64,000 nt of DNA from Pseudonocardia hierapolitana (lineage in GTDB: Bacteria > Actinomycetota > Actinomycetes > Mycobacteriales > Pseudonocardiaceae), in NCBI RefSeq assembly GCF_007994075.1, contig NZ_VIWU01000001.1, positions 3,720,001 through 3,784,000 of the forward strand. Direction: 5' to 3'. This document shows, in pieces, positions 29,128 through 41,413 of the stretch. A program made the position numbers and the translations under genes. Numbering within the stretch: position 1 is the first letter of the stretch; every line of letters begins with the position of its first letter. The notes beneath the pieces were generated by a model that was not told the DNA's origin, ran no database searches, and was given only the letters and a program-made list of their open reading frames with translations.

Positions 29128-29706
29128 TCAGGTACGCGAACCCATGACCCGGGCGACGGCGTCGAGGGCCCGGCTGGCCGTGGACTTGACCGTGCCGCGG
29201 CTGATGCCGGTGGCGTCGGCGATCTCGGCCTCGGTCAGGCCTCCGTAGTACCGCAGTACCAGCACCTCGCGCTGCCGGGGCGGCAGCGTGGAGAGCGCGT
29301 CGACCACCGCCTGGTGCTCGGCGGAGAGCATCGCGAGGGACTCGGCCGAGCGGGCGTTCACCTGGTGCGGGGGCACGTAGTCGCGCGCGGTGCGCCTGCG
29401 GCGCAGCACCGAGCGCGACCCGTTCACGACCGCGGTGCGCAGGTAGCCGACGGCCGCGGCCTCGTCGCGCAGCCCCGACCAGTGCCGGTGCAACCCGGCG
29501 AACGCCTCCTGCACGACGTCCTCGGCCGTGCTCGGGTCGTCGACGAGCAGCACGGCGAGGCGCACCATCCGCATGCGGTGGTCGCGGTACAGGTCGGAGA
29601 TCGTGAGGGGGGCGCCCGGCGCGTGGGCGTGCTCGGGCCGCGCGTCGAGGCGTCGCAGTCGCGACAGCGTGGCCTCGACGGCATTTCCCCCGCCATCCCC
29701 CAGCAC
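29128..29706 (-). CDS. ECF sigma factor, SigE-like (sigma-70 family)
   Basis: The 192-residue protein has region 2 (ISDLYRDHRMRMVRLAVLLVDDPSTAEDVVQEAF) and region 4 (LPPRQREVLVLRYYGGLTEAEIADATGISRGTVKS). It resembles the actinobacterial SigE-like ECF group. The chosen GTG begins VLGDGGG; longer frames would run into the fba promoter. No anti-sigma gene is adjacent. The target promoters are unknown. Confidence 0.82.
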   Translation of the reverse strand: MLGDGGGNAVEATLSRLRRLDARPEHAHAPGAPLTISDLYRDHRMRMVRLAVLLVDDPSTAEDVVQEAFAGLHRHWSGLRDEAAAVGYLRTAVVNGSRSVLRRRRTARDYVPPHQVNARSAESLAMLSAEHQAVVDALSTLPPRQREVLVLRYYGGLTEAEIADATGISRGTVKSTASRALDAVARVMGSRT

Positions 29707-29794
29707 CCCACCAAGACTAGTGGGCGCCGCCGCCGGGGACGGCGAGCGGGCCGTGCGGGATACTGATGCAAGCCGCGAGTCGAGGAGGTCAGCC

Positions 29795-30826
<1,032 letters not shown>

Positions 30827-30875
30827 GCGAGCGTCAGCGAGCGAATCATCGGCAGAGCGTCAGCGAGGCCGCACG

Positions 30876-31289
30876 ATGAGTCTTCAGGGGAACCTGCTCG
30901 GGCCGGAGCCGACGCTGCTGCCGGTCGACCCGGCCGCCGCCGAGCTGGACCGGGGCACCGACGCCGCGCAGGTCGCGGCGGCACACCCGACGTCGAGCCT
31001 CGCATGGGCGGTGCTCGCCGAAGGCGCGCTCGCCGCCGGGGAGACGATCACCGGGTACGCCTACGCCCGCACCGGCTACCACCGGGGGCTCGACCAGCTG
31101 CGCCGCTCGGGGTGGAAGGGGTTCGGCCCGGTGCCGTGGTCGCACGAGCCGAACCGGGGCTTCCTGCGGGCACTGGCCGCCCTCCACAAGGCCGCCGCGG
31201 CGATCGGGGAGACCGACGAGGCGGAACGCTGCCGTGTCTTCCTCTCCGACTCCGACCCCGAGGCGGCGGCCGCGCTCGGCCTCGGCTGA
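30876..31289 (+). CDS. DUF3151 domain protein
   Basis: The 137-residue protein matches DUF3151, with an N-terminal GNLLGPEPTLLP segment and the conserved GYHRGLDQLRRSGWKG and WSHEPNRGFLRAL. The family is confined to Actinobacteria and is usually beside fba; M. tuberculosis Rv0360c is recalled as a member. The function is unknown. It is probably cotranscribed with fba. Confidence 0.85.
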   Translation: MSLQGNLLGPEPTLLPVDPAAAELDRGTDAAQVAAAHPTSSLAWAVLAEGALAAGETITGYAYARTGYHRGLDQLRRSGWKGFGPVPWSHEPNRGFLRALAALHKAAAAIGETDEAERCRVFLSDSDPEAAAALGLG

Positions 31290-31294
31290 CCGAA

Positions 31295-32392
31295 GTGGTG
31301 CCCACGGCCCGGCTGGGCACCCGGCTCGCGGCCGGAAGCCGCAGGCTGCAGCTGTCCGCCCTGCCGATCGCGCAGTGCGCCGTCGCCGCGGGCGGCGCGT
31401 GGTTCGTCGCGAACGACCTGGTCGGGCACGCCCGCCCGTTCTTCGCGCCGATCGCCGCGGTGATCAGCCTCGGGGTCTCGCTGGGCAGCCGCCTGCGCCG
31501 GGTGGCCGAGCTGGTCGTCGGGGTGAGCCTCGGCGTGCTCGTCGGTGACCTGCTGATCTCCGTGATCGGCAGCGGCACGTGGCAGATCACGCTCGTGGTC
31601 GCGCTCGCCATGGCCGTGGCAGTGTTCACCGACGGGGCCACCCTGCTCGTCGCCCAAGCGGGCGCGTCCGCCGTGCTCGTGGCCACCCTCCTGCCACCGG
31701 GCGACGCCGGTGGCTTCGACCGCTGCATCGACGCCTTGATCGGCGGAACCGTCGGTCTCCTCGTGGCCGCCGTGCTGCCGTCGGACCCGGTGGGCCCGGT
31801 CCGCCGCGAGTCGCGGGCCCTGCTCGACGAGCTCGCCGCCGTGCTCGTCGAGACCGCGGAGGCGCTGCGGAAGCGCGACGCCGAGGGCGCGTCCGCCGCG
31901 CTGGCGAGGGCCAGGGCCAGCCAGCCGCTCATCGACGAGTTGCGCGGCGCGCTGCGGGGCGGCCACGAGGTCACCCGGGTCTCCCCGCTGCTGCGCCGTC
32001 GCCGCCGGGAGCTCGCCCGGTTCGCGGAGCTCGCCGAGCGCGCCGACTACGCCATGCGCAACGCCCGCGTGCTCGTGCGCCGCACCTACACCGCGCTCTG
32101 CGACGACGAGCCCGCCGCGCCCGAGCTCGCCGACGTCCTGAACGAGCTGGCCAATGCCGTCCGGACGCTCACCGCGCAGCTGGGACGCGACGGAGACCGG
32201 GAGCAGGCCCGCGAACCCGTGATCGACGTCGTGCGGCACGTGCGGGCCATCGCCGGCACGTTCACGCCCGGCCCGTCGGAGGTCGTGATCGTGGCGCAGG
32301 CGCGCTCGATCGCCCTGGACCTGCTGCAGGCCACCGGGCTGCCCCGGCAGGAGGCCCTCGCGGCGATGCGCGGCGACCAGGACGAGGACTGA
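31295..32392 (+). CDS. FUSC-like membrane protein (aromatic acid exporter family)
   Basis: The product of about 365 residues has five or six hydrophobic segments in its first 160 residues, with the family-typical HARPFFAPIAAVISLGVSLG. A long soluble helical domain rich in R, L and E follows (about 165-360). Such proteins resemble AaeB/YccS/FUSC transporters. Two adjacent GTG codons at 31295 and 31298 could be starts. It is only 5 bp after the DUF3151 stop. The substrate is unknown. Confidence 0.75.
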   Translation: MVPTARLGTRLAAGSRRLQLSALPIAQCAVAAGGAWFVANDLVGHARPFFAPIAAVISLGVSLGSRLRRVAELVVGVSLGVLVGDLLISVIGSGTWQITLVVALAMAVAVFTDGATLLVAQAGASAVLVATLLPPGDAGGFDRCIDALIGGTVGLLVAAVLPSDPVGPVRRESRALLDELAAVLVETAEALRKRDAEGASAALARARASQPLIDELRGALRGGHEVTRVSPLLRRRRRELARFAELAERADYAMRNARVLVRRTYTALCDDEPAAPELADVLNELANAVRTLTAQLGRDGDREQAREPVIDVVRHVRAIAGTFTPGPSEVVIVAQARSIALDLLQATGLPRQEALAAMRGDQDED

Positions 32393-32481
32393 CGCGCCCG
32401 TTCCATGCGGCCGTCCGGGTGGTCCTTCGGGCGGTTGTTCCCGGTCGGGAACCCAGCGGACCCGATCGACGTTCCTCGCCC

Positions 32482-33144
32482 GTGCATCTGCTCGTGCGCT
32501 GGTTGCTCGCCCCGCTCGCCAGGTTCATCTACCGCCCGGTGGTGCACGGCGCGGAGTGGGTGCCGCGGAAGGGCGCGGTGATCCTCGCGTCCAACCACCG
32601 CGCCGCCGTCGACACCGCGGTGATCGCGTTGACGGCCGGGCGGCCGGTGTCCTTCCTGGGCAAGGCGGAGTACTTCGTCCGCAGTGGCCTGCGCGGCCGC
32701 GCGCTGGCGTCGTTCCTGTCGGCGCTGGGGTACGTACCCGTCGACCGCGCGAACGCCAAGGCGGGGCTGGCGGCCCTGCACGCGGCGCGCGAGGTGCTCG
32801 ACGGAGGCGGTGCGTTCGCGATCTACCCCGAGGGCACGCGGTCGCTCGACGGCCGGTTGCACCGCGGGCACACCGGTGTGGCCAGCCTCGCGCTCGCCAC
32901 CGGCGCACCGGTCGTGCCGGTCGGGCTGATCGGCACCGAGCGGGTGCAGCCGGTGGGCAAGCGGTTCCCCCGGCCGTACCGGGTGGTCGTCCGGTTCGGG
33001 CAGCCGCTCGACTTCAGCCGGTACGAGGGCCTGGAGGGCTCCAACGCCATCCGCCGCGCCGTCACCGACGAGGTGATGGACGCGATCGCACGGCTGTCGC
33101 ACCAGGAGTACGTCGACACCTACCACGAACGTCCGGCGGCCTAG
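32482..33144 (+). CDS. 1-acyl-sn-glycerol-3-phosphate acyltransferase (PlsC-like)
   Basis: The 220-residue protein shows the acyltransferase motif I as NHRAAVD (H-x4-D), the PEGT motif in YPEGTRSLDGRL, and motif IV as VPVGLIGTE. These mark glycerophospholipid acyltransferases of the PlsC superfamily, which make phosphatidic acid at the membrane. The start is a GTG. It follows the FUSC-like gene by 89 bp, and the next 800 bp to the right are repeat DNA without genes. Confidence 0.88.
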   Translation: MHLLVRWLLAPLARFIYRPVVHGAEWVPRKGAVILASNHRAAVDTAVIALTAGRPVSFLGKAEYFVRSGLRGRALASFLSALGYVPVDRANAKAGLAALHAAREVLDGGGAFAIYPEGTRSLDGRLHRGHTGVASLALATGAPVVPVGLIGTERVQPVGKRFPRPYRVVVRFGQPLDFSRYEGLEGSNAIRRAVTDEVMDAIARLSHQEYVDTYHERPAA

Positions 33145-33257
33145 CGCCCCTGTGATCGCGCGCTCTATGGTCGGCGGCCGGCGCGGCACCTGCCGCGAAC
33201 CGTTCATCACATGTAGCGGTTGAGGGGCGCCGCGACCGTGCTCTTGGTTGTCGGTGG

Positions 33258-33432
33258 GCCTGCTGGCGGCGCCGCGCAGTGTGCGGGGCCGCCCCTCCCA
33301 GGTCAAGGGCGCTGCGCGTCGCTCCGCGAGCCGCTCCGCGGCCCCTTGACCTGCGAGCCTCTGCGACCCCTCGGGCAAGCCTTGCGGGCAGGCCGGGGCC
33401 TGCCCGGTGGGTGCGCGGCGCCGCCAGCAGGC
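33258..33432 (+). repeat. R2 palindromic element, copy 1
   Basis: Outer arms are GCCTGCTGGCGGCGCCGCGC (33258-33277) and its exact complement (33413-33432). Internally there is a second hairpin around CAAGGGC/CCTTGACC and a third around GGCAGGCC/GGCCTGCC. The outer arm differs from copies 2 and 3 (CTGCTGGCG against CCTTCGGTG) but the matching changes are on both sides, so pairing is kept. About 70 bp of related flank follow to about 33500. Confidence 0.85.
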
Positions 33433-33677
33433 GGTGCCACGGGCACATGATGGCGATCTCCGCGGCCGGCGCGAAGGGGCGTGTGAGCGGCGGTGATCAC
33501 TCCGAGCTGGACGCCACAGCCCCGGCGAGGACCCTGACGCGCGTCTCGCCGCGATCATGGCGGCCGCTGCCGGTGTTGTCGTCCTCGCCCGCGCCATGAT
33601 CGCCGGTTCGGTGCGCTCACGGCCACTCGGACAGCCGTGGGTGCGCCGAATCGCTGATCACCGGCCCGTTCTGGCCT

Positions 33678-33871
33678 CATGATCGGTGTTCCGGCGCATC
33701 CACGGCGACAGACGGCCGCAGAGGCACCGACGCGTCGATCATGCCCGTCGGACCGGCCTTCGGTGGCGCCGCGCACCCAACGGGCAGGCCCCGGCCTGCC
33801 CACGTAAGACTGCCCGGAGGGGCCGCAGAGGCTCTGAGGGGCCCCGCACACTGCGCGGCGCCACCGAAGGC
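33678..33871 (-). repeat. R2 palindromic element, copy 2 (inverted, internally shortened)
   Basis: Arms GCCTTCGGTGGCGCCGCGC (33756-33774) and its complement (33853-33871) enclose 78 bp, and the CAAGGGC hairpin present in copies 1 and 3 is missing. Left of it, 33678-33755 matches the right flank of copy 3 (CGACGCGTCGGTGC and GATCA-type end) on the opposite strand. It is oriented opposite to copy 1. Confidence 0.85.
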
Positions 33872-33941
33872 CCTGGTCAGGCGCGCCACCGAAGGCCCTG
33901 GCACGCGCGCGACAACCGGCGAACGCGCCGAGGCCGTCGTG

Positions 33942-35399
33942 CTAGGCCCGCCTGGAGATCGCCAGGTACCCGGCGAACGCGAGCCCGGCGCCGATGAACC
34001 AGCTGAACGCGGCGGCGTCGGCGGAGCCGAGGAACACCACGAGCATGGCGACGGTCGCGCCCACCGCTGTGGCGCCGATCGCCACCGGGTTGTAACCGCC
34101 CCGGTAGTGGTAGGTGCCGTCCGGGCGCATCGTGTACAGGTCGTCGACCACCACGTGTCGCTTCTTCACCAGGTAGTAGTCGGCGATGAGCACGCCGTAG
34201 AGCGGGCCGATGAAGGCGCCGAGCGTGTCGAGCGTGTAGTGGATGACCTCGGGGCTGGAGTAGAGGTTCCACGGTGTGATCAGCACCGAGCCGACGGCGG
34301 CGATCATCCCGCCGGCGCGCCAGCTGATCCGCTGCGGCGCGACGTTGGAGAAGTCGAAGGCGGGCGAGACGAAGTTCGCGACGATGTTGATCCCGATCGT
34401 CGCGATCATGAACGTCAGCGCGCCGAGCACCACGGCGTAGGTGTTGTCCAGCCGCGCCACCGTCTCGACCGGGTCGGTGATCAGCTCGCCGAAGACGGGC
34501 AGGGTGGCCGCCGTGGTGATGACCGTGAGCAGTGCGAAAGCCAGGAAGTTCACGGGGAGCCCGAGGAAGTTGCCCCGTTTGACGGCGGCGAACGCGCGCC
34601 CGTAGCGGGCGAAGTCGCCGTAGTTGAGCATCGGCCCGGAGAAGTAGGACACGACGAGCGCGATCGCCGTGAGCATCACCGGCACCGAGGCCCACCCGGT
34701 GATGCTGACCTCCACCAGGTTCAGGTCGATCGCATCCCAGCCCGCCTCGATCACGAGGTAGCCGGCGAGCAGGAACATCACCACGTAGACCGCGGGGCCA
34801 CAGAAGTCGATGAACTTGCGGATGGCCTCCATCCCGTTCCAGAACACCGCGGCCTGCAGCACCCACATCGCGAGGAACGCACCCCAGCCGAGCAGCGAGA
34901 GGCCGGCGAACCCGTACGCCTCGGCGTCGGCATAGGGCGCGACGTACGGCCACAGCTTCAGCGCGACGACCACGAGTGACGCCGACGCGAGGTAGGTCTG
35001 GATCCCGTACCAGGCCACGGCGATGAGGCCGCGGATGATCGCCGGGATGTTCGCGCCGAGCACGCCGAACGCCACCCGGGAGATCACCGGGTACGGGGTG
35101 CCGGTGGCCTGGCTCGGCCGCGCCACCAGGTTGCACAGCAGGTAGACGATCGAGATCCCGATCAGCAGCGCGACGAGGACCTGCCAGGCGGCGAGCCCGA
35201 GCGCGAACAGGCTGCCCGCCGTGACGTAGCCGCCGACGCTGTGCACGTCGGACATCCAGAACGCGAAGAAGTTGTACGAGCCCCAGCGCTGCTCCCGCAG
35301 CGGCGCCAGGTCCTCGTTCGTGAGGCGGGGGTCGTAGTGGGGACGGCCCGGAGAATCGGGCTCAGTCGCGTCGGAGTGGGTGAGGGAATCGGTCATCAC
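33942..35399 (-). CDS. NCS1-family nucleobase/hydantoin/allantoin permease
   Basis: The 485-residue protein has about 12 hydrophobic segments and the NCS1 start region (NEDLAPLREQRWGSYNFFAFWMSDVHSVGGY). These carriers import uracil, hydantoin, allantoin or related bases with Na+ or H+. The start may be either of two adjacent ATG codons (35399 or 35396). It lies 112 bp downstream of a hydantoin-type racemase on the same strand, supporting hydantoin or allantoin as substrate. Confidence 0.9.
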   Translation of the reverse strand: MMTDSLTHSDATEPDSPGRPHYDPRLTNEDLAPLREQRWGSYNFFAFWMSDVHSVGGYVTAGSLFALGLAAWQVLVALLIGISIVYLLCNLVARPSQATGTPYPVISRVAFGVLGANIPAIIRGLIAVAWYGIQTYLASASLVVVALKLWPYVAPYADAEAYGFAGLSLLGWGAFLAMWVLQAAVFWNGMEAIRKFIDFCGPAVYVVMFLLAGYLVIEAGWDAIDLNLVEVSITGWASVPVMLTAIALVVSYFSGPMLNYGDFARYGRAFAAVKRGNFLGLPVNFLAFALLTVITTAATLPVFGELITDPVETVARLDNTYAVVLGALTFMIATIGINIVANFVSPAFDFSNVAPQRISWRAGGMIAAVGSVLITPWNLYSSPEVIHYTLDTLGAFIGPLYGVLIADYYLVKKRHVVVDDLYTMRPDGTYHYRGGYNPVAIGATAVGATVAMLVVFLGSADAAAFSWFIGAGLAFAGYLAISRRA

Positions 35400-35511
35400 G
35401 CCTCCCGCAGCAGTCCGGATACGATCCCGCTCGGGACGGTAAGCGACATCCCGGCGCGTCAGTGGGTCTCGCCCGATGATTCACGCCGTATTGCGCTGAA
35501 GGAAACAAATC

Positions 35512-36267
35512 TCAACTTATAATTCGCGGCGCGACCTGGAAATCGCGCAGCAACCCGGTGTACGGCTTGGCAGGCGGACGGGCGAACTCACCGCGGTCGC
35601 CGGTGCGCAGACCCAGCGCCACCAGCGTCTCCACGGTCCGGGTGGCGGCCGCCACCCCGTCCACCACGGGCACGCCGATCTCCGCGCTGATCTCCGCGCA
35701 CAGCTCCGCCATGCCCGCGCAGCCCAGCACCACGGCGTCCGAGCCGTCCTCGGTGACGGCCCGCCTGCACTCGGCGAGCACCACCTCCCGCGCGCCGGGC
35801 TCCTCGAGGGCGAGCACGCCGATCTCGCACGCCCGTACACGGCGGCAGAAGCGGGCGAGCCCGTAGTGGGCGGCGAGGTCCTCGGCGCGTCCCCGGGTGC
35901 GGTCGAGGGTGGTGACCACGCTGAACCCGCGCCCCAGGTAGGCGGCGGTGCGCATCGCGGCCTCGGCGATCCCGACCACCGGTCCGCGGGCCAGCTCGCG
36001 CGCGGCGTCGAGCCCGGGGTCGCCGAAGCAGGCGATCACGTAGCCGTCGGCGGATCCGTCCGCCTCGGCGCGGGCGATCTCGGCGAGCATGCCGGGCACG
36101 GCGAGCGCCTCGTCGTAGTGGCTCTCGATCGAGGCGGGCCCCATCGCAGGCGTCACGGCGGTGACGGTGGTGCCCGGGCTCGCAGCGGCCGCGGCACAGG
36201 CTCCGATCGAGTCGGTCATCGCGGCGGTGGTGTTCGGGTTGATCACGAGGATCCGCGGGGACGCCAT
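35512..36267 (-). CDS. Hydantoin/allantoin racemase (Asp/Glu racemase superfamily)
   Basis: The 251-residue protein has the Asp/Glu/hydantoin racemase fold, with two catalytic cysteines in IACFGDPGLD (about residue 80) and VLGCAGMAEL (about 188). The N-terminal ILVINPNTT motif is typical. It converts the stereoisomers of hydantoins or allantoin before ring opening. With the NCS1 permease and nearby urease, it suggests nitrogen recovery from ureides. The downstream intergenic DNA is AT-rich for this genome. Confidence 0.85.
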   Translation of the reverse strand: MASPRILVINPNTTAAMTDSIGACAAAAASPGTTVTAVTPAMGPASIESHYDEALAVPGMLAEIARAEADGSADGYVIACFGDPGLDAARELARGPVVGIAEAAMRTAAYLGRGFSVVTTLDRTRGRAEDLAAHYGLARFCRRVRACEIGVLALEEPGAREVVLAECRRAVTEDGSDAVVLGCAGMAELCAEISAEIGVPVVDGVAAATRTVETLVALGLRTGDRGEFARPPAKPYTGLLRDFQVAPRIIS

Positions 36268-36277
36268 GAGCGCAACC

Positions 36278-36442
36278 TAGGCCGTGTTCAGGAGGTCCGG
36301 GTCGATGGGCTTCGTGATCCAGGCGGCCGCTGGCAAGGCGGAGGTTCGAGCCGTCGTACTGGAATACCCGGTCGGGCCGACAACGCAGCCAGCGGCCGCC
36401 TGGGCGCGAAGACCGCGATCCGGACCTCCTGAACGCGGCCTA
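36278..36442. repeat. 165-bp palindromic element (family R3), copy A
   Basis: The ends TAGGCCGTGTTCAGGAGGTC (from 36278) and GACCTCCTGAACGCGGCCTA (to 36442) are inverted repeats with one mismatch. An inner perfect 16-bp inverted repeat, CCAGGCGGCCGCTGGC, lies at 36319-36334 and 36388-36403. The terminal CTA is the stop codon of the GntR gene read on the minus strand. The other copy (43706-43870) is the same length and shares the GCTGCGTTGTCG and CCTCCGCCTTGC internal blocks on one strand. Confidence 0.85.
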
Positions 36443-37159
36443 TGGCCGCACGCCGTCGGCTGTGCCCGACACCGTCCGGCGCAGGTGCTCGTGGTGGGCC
36501 GCGGCCCGCTCCCGCAGCGTCTCCGCGTCGCCTGCCACGAACGCCGCCAGCATCTGCTCGTGCTCGGCGTGCAGGGCGCGCCGCTCCGCGAGCGGCACCT
36601 GCGCCATCGGCTGGTACGGCTCGGTGAGGTTCCACGCCGACTCCAGCATCGCCTGCAACCGGTGCATCCCAGCCGGGGCGACGAGCGCGAGGTGGAACCG
36701 GCGGCTCTCGCGGTTGTAGCGCCGCACGTCGCCGTCCTCGATGGCGGCGGCGAGCGCGTGGTGGGCCTCCCGGGCACCGGCGTGGTCCGCGCCGTCCGCC
36801 TGCGCGACGGCCGCCGCCAGTGCGGCCTGCTCCAGCACGCCGCGCACCACGTACAGCTCGTCGAGCTCGGCCGGGGTCAGGCACGCCACGGTGTAGCCGC
36901 CGCGCCGCCGGTGTTCCACCAGGCCCTCGCCGACCAGCGTCTTCAAGGCCTCGCGCACCGGGATCACGCTGACCTCGAACAGCGCCGCCACCTCGTCGCA
37001 GGGGATCGCGAGGCCGGGAGGGGCGTCGCCGGCGAGGATCACGCGGCGCAGCTCGTCGAGCACCGCCTCCGGCGCGCCGGTGCGGCGCGACCGCGACAGC
37101 TCCGCCACGAACGTGGAGACGTCGTCCGGCAGGCGGCGCCGGGGCCCGTGACCGGTCAT
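36440..37159 (-). CDS. GntR-family regulator, FadR/FCD type
   Basis: The 239-residue protein has a winged-helix domain near residues 20-85 (CDEVAALFEVSVIPVREALKTLVGEGLVEH) and a helical FCD ligand domain in the C-terminal half with metal-type histidines (RRFHLALV, HAEHEQML). It lies between the racemase/permease genes and urease on the same strand, so it may control ureide and urea use. Its stop codon lies in the end of an R3 repeat. The ligand is unknown. Confidence 0.88.
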   Translation of the reverse strand: MTGHGPRRRLPDDVSTFVAELSRSRRTGAPEAVLDELRRVILAGDAPPGLAIPCDEVAALFEVSVIPVREALKTLVGEGLVEHRRRGGYTVACLTPAELDELYVVRGVLEQAALAAAVAQADGADHAGAREAHHALAAAIEDGDVRRYNRESRRFHLALVAPAGMHRLQAMLESAWNLTEPYQPMAQVPLAERRALHAEHEQMLAAFVAGDAETLRERAAAHHEHLRRTVSGTADGVRP

Positions 37160-37163
37160 CGCC

Positions 37164-37943
37164 TCACCGTACGGCCGGCTGGTCGCCGACCACGCCCGCC
37201 GACCAGCCGGGGTGGGCGGCAACGGCATCGGCGAGCGCGCGCTGCGCGGAGACCGCGTCGCTGCCGACGGCCGTGGCCAGGCTGCCCCGGCCGGGCAGCG
37301 GGCTGAGCGACCACCAGCCCCCGGCCACCGCCTCAGCAGGGTCCTCCCCCCACACGAGCACCTCGGTGCCCAGCACCCGCCGGCCCGCCAGGTGCGCGGG
37401 TGAGGCCTGGAGCGCGGCGTCGCCCAGCTCCTGCTCCTGCACGAGCAGCGGCCGGGCCCCGTCCCGCACGCGGACGAGCCCGCGGAACCGGCCGGACGCC
37501 TCGCCGCTGCGGCCCGCCACCAGCACCTCCCGGCACCGCAGCCGCGACCCGGCGCCGAGCCCGACGTGCAGCTCGCCGTGGTGGTCGGCGCGCCGCGTGA
37601 CCACGGTCGGTTCGGGGAGGAACTGCAGCCCGGCGCCGTCGGCCACCAGCAACCGGATCACGAGGCGGCTGGGCCTGCCGGTCTGCCCGGGCAGCGCCAG
37701 TGCTGCGGCCACCCCGGTGAGCACGAGGTCGGCGCCCGGCCCGACCTCGACGTCGAGGGCCACGTCGTCGCCGCCCAGCGGGCTCGTGGCCGAGCCGACC
37801 ATGTGCACGGTGGCCACCGGCGAACGTGCGGCCGCGGCGCCCCGCTGGGGCAGCAGCGCCAACGGAGGCTGCGAGCGCAGCTCCCGTACGACGCTGCGCC
37901 CGTCCGGGCCGAGCTCGACGACGACGCGTGCCCTCCCTCGCAC
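37164..37943 (-). CDS. ureD: Urease accessory protein UreD (UreH)
   Basis: The 259-residue protein is a nickel-insertion scaffold that binds apo-urease with UreF and UreG. Recognisable segments are [16 protein letters not shown] and FLPEPTVV, followed by [18 protein letters not shown]. It is the last gene of ureABCFGD. It starts at a GTG that shares one base with the ureG stop (TAGTG), so translation is coupled. The sequence is divergent, as usual for UreD. Confidence 0.88.
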   Translation of the reverse strand: MRGRARVVVELGPDGRSVVRELRSQPPLALLPQRGAAAARSPVATVHMVGSATSPLGGDDVALDVEVGPGADLVLTGVAAALALPGQTGRPSRLVIRLLVADGAGLQFLPEPTVVTRRADHHGELHVGLGAGSRLRCREVLVAGRSGEASGRFRGLVRVRDGARPLLVQEQELGDAALQASPAHLAGRRVLGTEVLVWGEDPAEAVAGGWWSLSPLPGRGSLATAVGSDAVSAQRALADAVAAHPGWSAGVVGDQPAVR

Positions 37944-38650
37944 TAGACCGGGGTGCTGACGGTCGCCACCTGGGCGAGGACCCACTCGGCGACCTCCGTG
38001 GCGGCCGGGTCGGCCACCAGCGACTGCGCGATCACGGGCAGCTCGCCGCGCATGCGGTGCGCGTCCGAGGTCATGACGTCCAGGTCGGCGCCGACGAGCG
38101 GGGCGAGATCGATCTTGTTGATCACGAGCAGGTCGGCGGTGGTGACCCCCGGCCCGCCCTTGCGCGGCACCTTGTCCCCGCCTGCCACGTCCACCACGAA
38201 GATCTGCCGGTCCACCAGCCCGCGGCTGAACACCGCGGTGAGGTTGTCGCCGCCGCTCTCGACCAGCACCAGGTCGAGGTCGCCGAACCGCTCCTCGAGC
38301 AGCTCGATCGCGTCGAGGTTGGCGGTGATGTCGTCGCGGATCGCGGTGTGCGGGCAGCAGCCGGTCTGCACGGCCTCGATCCGCTCGGGCGCGAGCACCG
38401 CGTTGCGACGCAGGAAGTCGGCGTCCTCGGTGGTGTAGATGTCGTTGGTCACGACGGCGAGGTTCAGCCGCTCGCCCAGCGCGCGGGCCAGGGCCGCCAC
38501 CAGCGCGGTCTTGCCGCTGCCGACGGGCCCGCCGATGCCGATCCGCACCGCGCGACCGCGCGGCTCCAGCGGTTCGTGCCGGTCGGGCTCCGACTCTGTC
38601 GGGTCGAGACTGATCAGGTGATCGTGGCCATGACCATGACTAGTGCTCAT
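37943..38650 (-). CDS. ureG: Urease accessory GTPase UreG
   Basis: The 235-residue GTPase delivers nickel to urease. The P-loop is [11 protein letters not shown] (about residues 41-51), the conserved metal motif CPH is in [11 protein letters not shown], and the NKID motif is present. The N-terminus is histidine-rich (HGHGHDH) and may store nickel. ureE is absent from the cluster, so the His stretch may take over its role. It overlaps ureD by one base and is 20 bp downstream of ureF. Confidence 0.95.
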   Translation of the reverse strand: MSTSHGHGHDHLISLDPTESEPDRHEPLEPRGRAVRIGIGGPVGSGKTALVAALARALGERLNLAVVTNDIYTTEDADFLRRNAVLAPERIEAVQTGCCPHTAIRDDITANLDAIELLEERFGDLDLVLVESGGDNLTAVFSRGLVDRQIFVVDVAGGDKVPRKGGPGVTTADLLVINKIDLAPLVGADLDVMTSDAHRMRGELPVIAQSLVADPAATEVAEWVLAQVATVSTPV

Positions 38651-38670
38651 GTTCGCTCCGCACGCTCCGC

Positions 38671-39347
38671 TCAGCTGACAAAGAGACGCACCTGCTCCCG
38701 GTGTTGACGAACGTGGGCCTGGGCCATGAGGTCGAGCACCGGCGCGCCGGGCGCAGGCAGCCGGTCGGCAGGCCGGGACGCGGCCGCCTCGGCGACGACC
38801 GCGTCGAGCGCGGGCCGCAGCGCGACCACCGCGGCGTTGACGGCGAACGGGTCCAGGCCGAGCAGCCGCACGGCGGCCGACGCCGGCCCGCTCAGGGCGA
38901 GGTAGGCGGCACACTGCGCGGCCTCTGCCGGGCTCCCGCCGTCGATTCCGATCACGGCCCCGACCAGCAGCGGATGGTGCGGCCGGGCCGCTGCGGCCAC
39001 GAGCGTGTCCAGCACCGGCGACGGCCATGCCACGCGTGCCGCGCGCAGGGCGGCCCGGCCCTGGGCCCGGGACGCCTCGCGCTGGGCGGCGGCAGGCGTC
39101 CTGGCGTCCAGCTCCGCGTCGAGGACGGCGAACGGGTCCCCGGCGCCGCGGGCGGTCGCGACCGCCGCGGCGGCGAACGCGGCCGCGACCAGCCCGGCCG
39201 TCCGCAGCCGGCCGTGCAGGAACGGCGCCAGGTCGGCCACGCCCGTGACGAGCCCGCGGGCGACGGCCTCCTCCAGCCCGCCGGAGTGCACGTGGCCGCC
39301 CCCGGGGAAGCGGGCGTCGGCGAGGGTGAGGGCGGCGAGCGAGCTCA

Positions 39348-39348
<1 letters not shown>
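38671..39348 (-). CDS. ureF: Urease accessory protein UreF
   Basis: The 225-residue helical protein acts with UreD and UreG in nickel-site assembly. The N-terminal block [24 protein letters not shown] is diagnostic. The start ATG overlaps the ureC stop by one base (TGATG). The C-terminus ends in [20 protein letters not shown], as expected for the family. It is of normal length. Confidence 0.93.
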
Positions 39349-41059
<1,711 letters not shown>

Positions 41060-41063
<4 letters not shown>

Positions 41064-41413
41064 GGTGTGGGCTCCGATCCGCGCTCGTCGAGAGCGCCTG
41101 CGAACTCGGGGCGCAGGCCGGGCACCCGGCGGGCGCCGGCGAGCGGCACGAGCACGACCTCGCGCTCGACGCCCGGTTCGAACCGCACGGACGTGCCCGC
41201 GGGGATGTCGAGGTGGCGGCCCCACGCAGCGGCCCGGTCGAACTCCAGGCCGGGGTTCACCGCGGCGAAGTGGAAGTGGGAACCGACCTGCACGGGCCGG
41301 TCCGCCGCGTTGGTGACGACGACGGTGACCCGATCCCGGCCGGGGTTGAGCGGCACGGCCCCCTCCCCGGGGATGATCTCACCGGGGCCACCCGGTCCTG
41401 CTGAGCCGGCCAT
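41060..41413 (-). CDS. ureB: Urease beta subunit
   Basis: The 117-residue subunit shows the family core: a start near [13 protein letters not shown], then [18 protein letters not shown] and [12 protein letters not shown]. It forms the outer layer of the (alpha-beta-gamma)3 complex. It overlaps ureC by four bases and ureA by one, so the structural genes are coupled. The N-terminus has an unusual glycine/proline lead-in ([10 protein letters not shown]). Confidence 0.95.

Larger units (their letters stand above)
33145..33941. other. 800-bp gene-free region built from palindromic repeats
   Basis: Between the acyltransferase and the NCS1 permease, no gene was found. The interval contains two copies of the R2 repeat in opposite orientation (33258-33432 and 33756-33871). 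The flanking sequence also matches the third copy at 52383. A 19-nt segment (GCGCCACCGAAGGCCCTGG) is repeated at 33858 and 33883, a partial duplication of the element end. GATCA-like motifs punctuate the middle. Confidence 0.75.

Noticed and set aside
31579..32480. In-frame extension upstream of the acyltransferase start
   Set aside because: It overlaps the FUSC-like gene in another frame and gives arginine-rich nonsense.
33145..33941. CRISPR-like or transposase remnant reading of the repeat region
   Set aside because: The repeats are long palindromes, not short direct repeats with spacers, and no protein-coding remnant was found.
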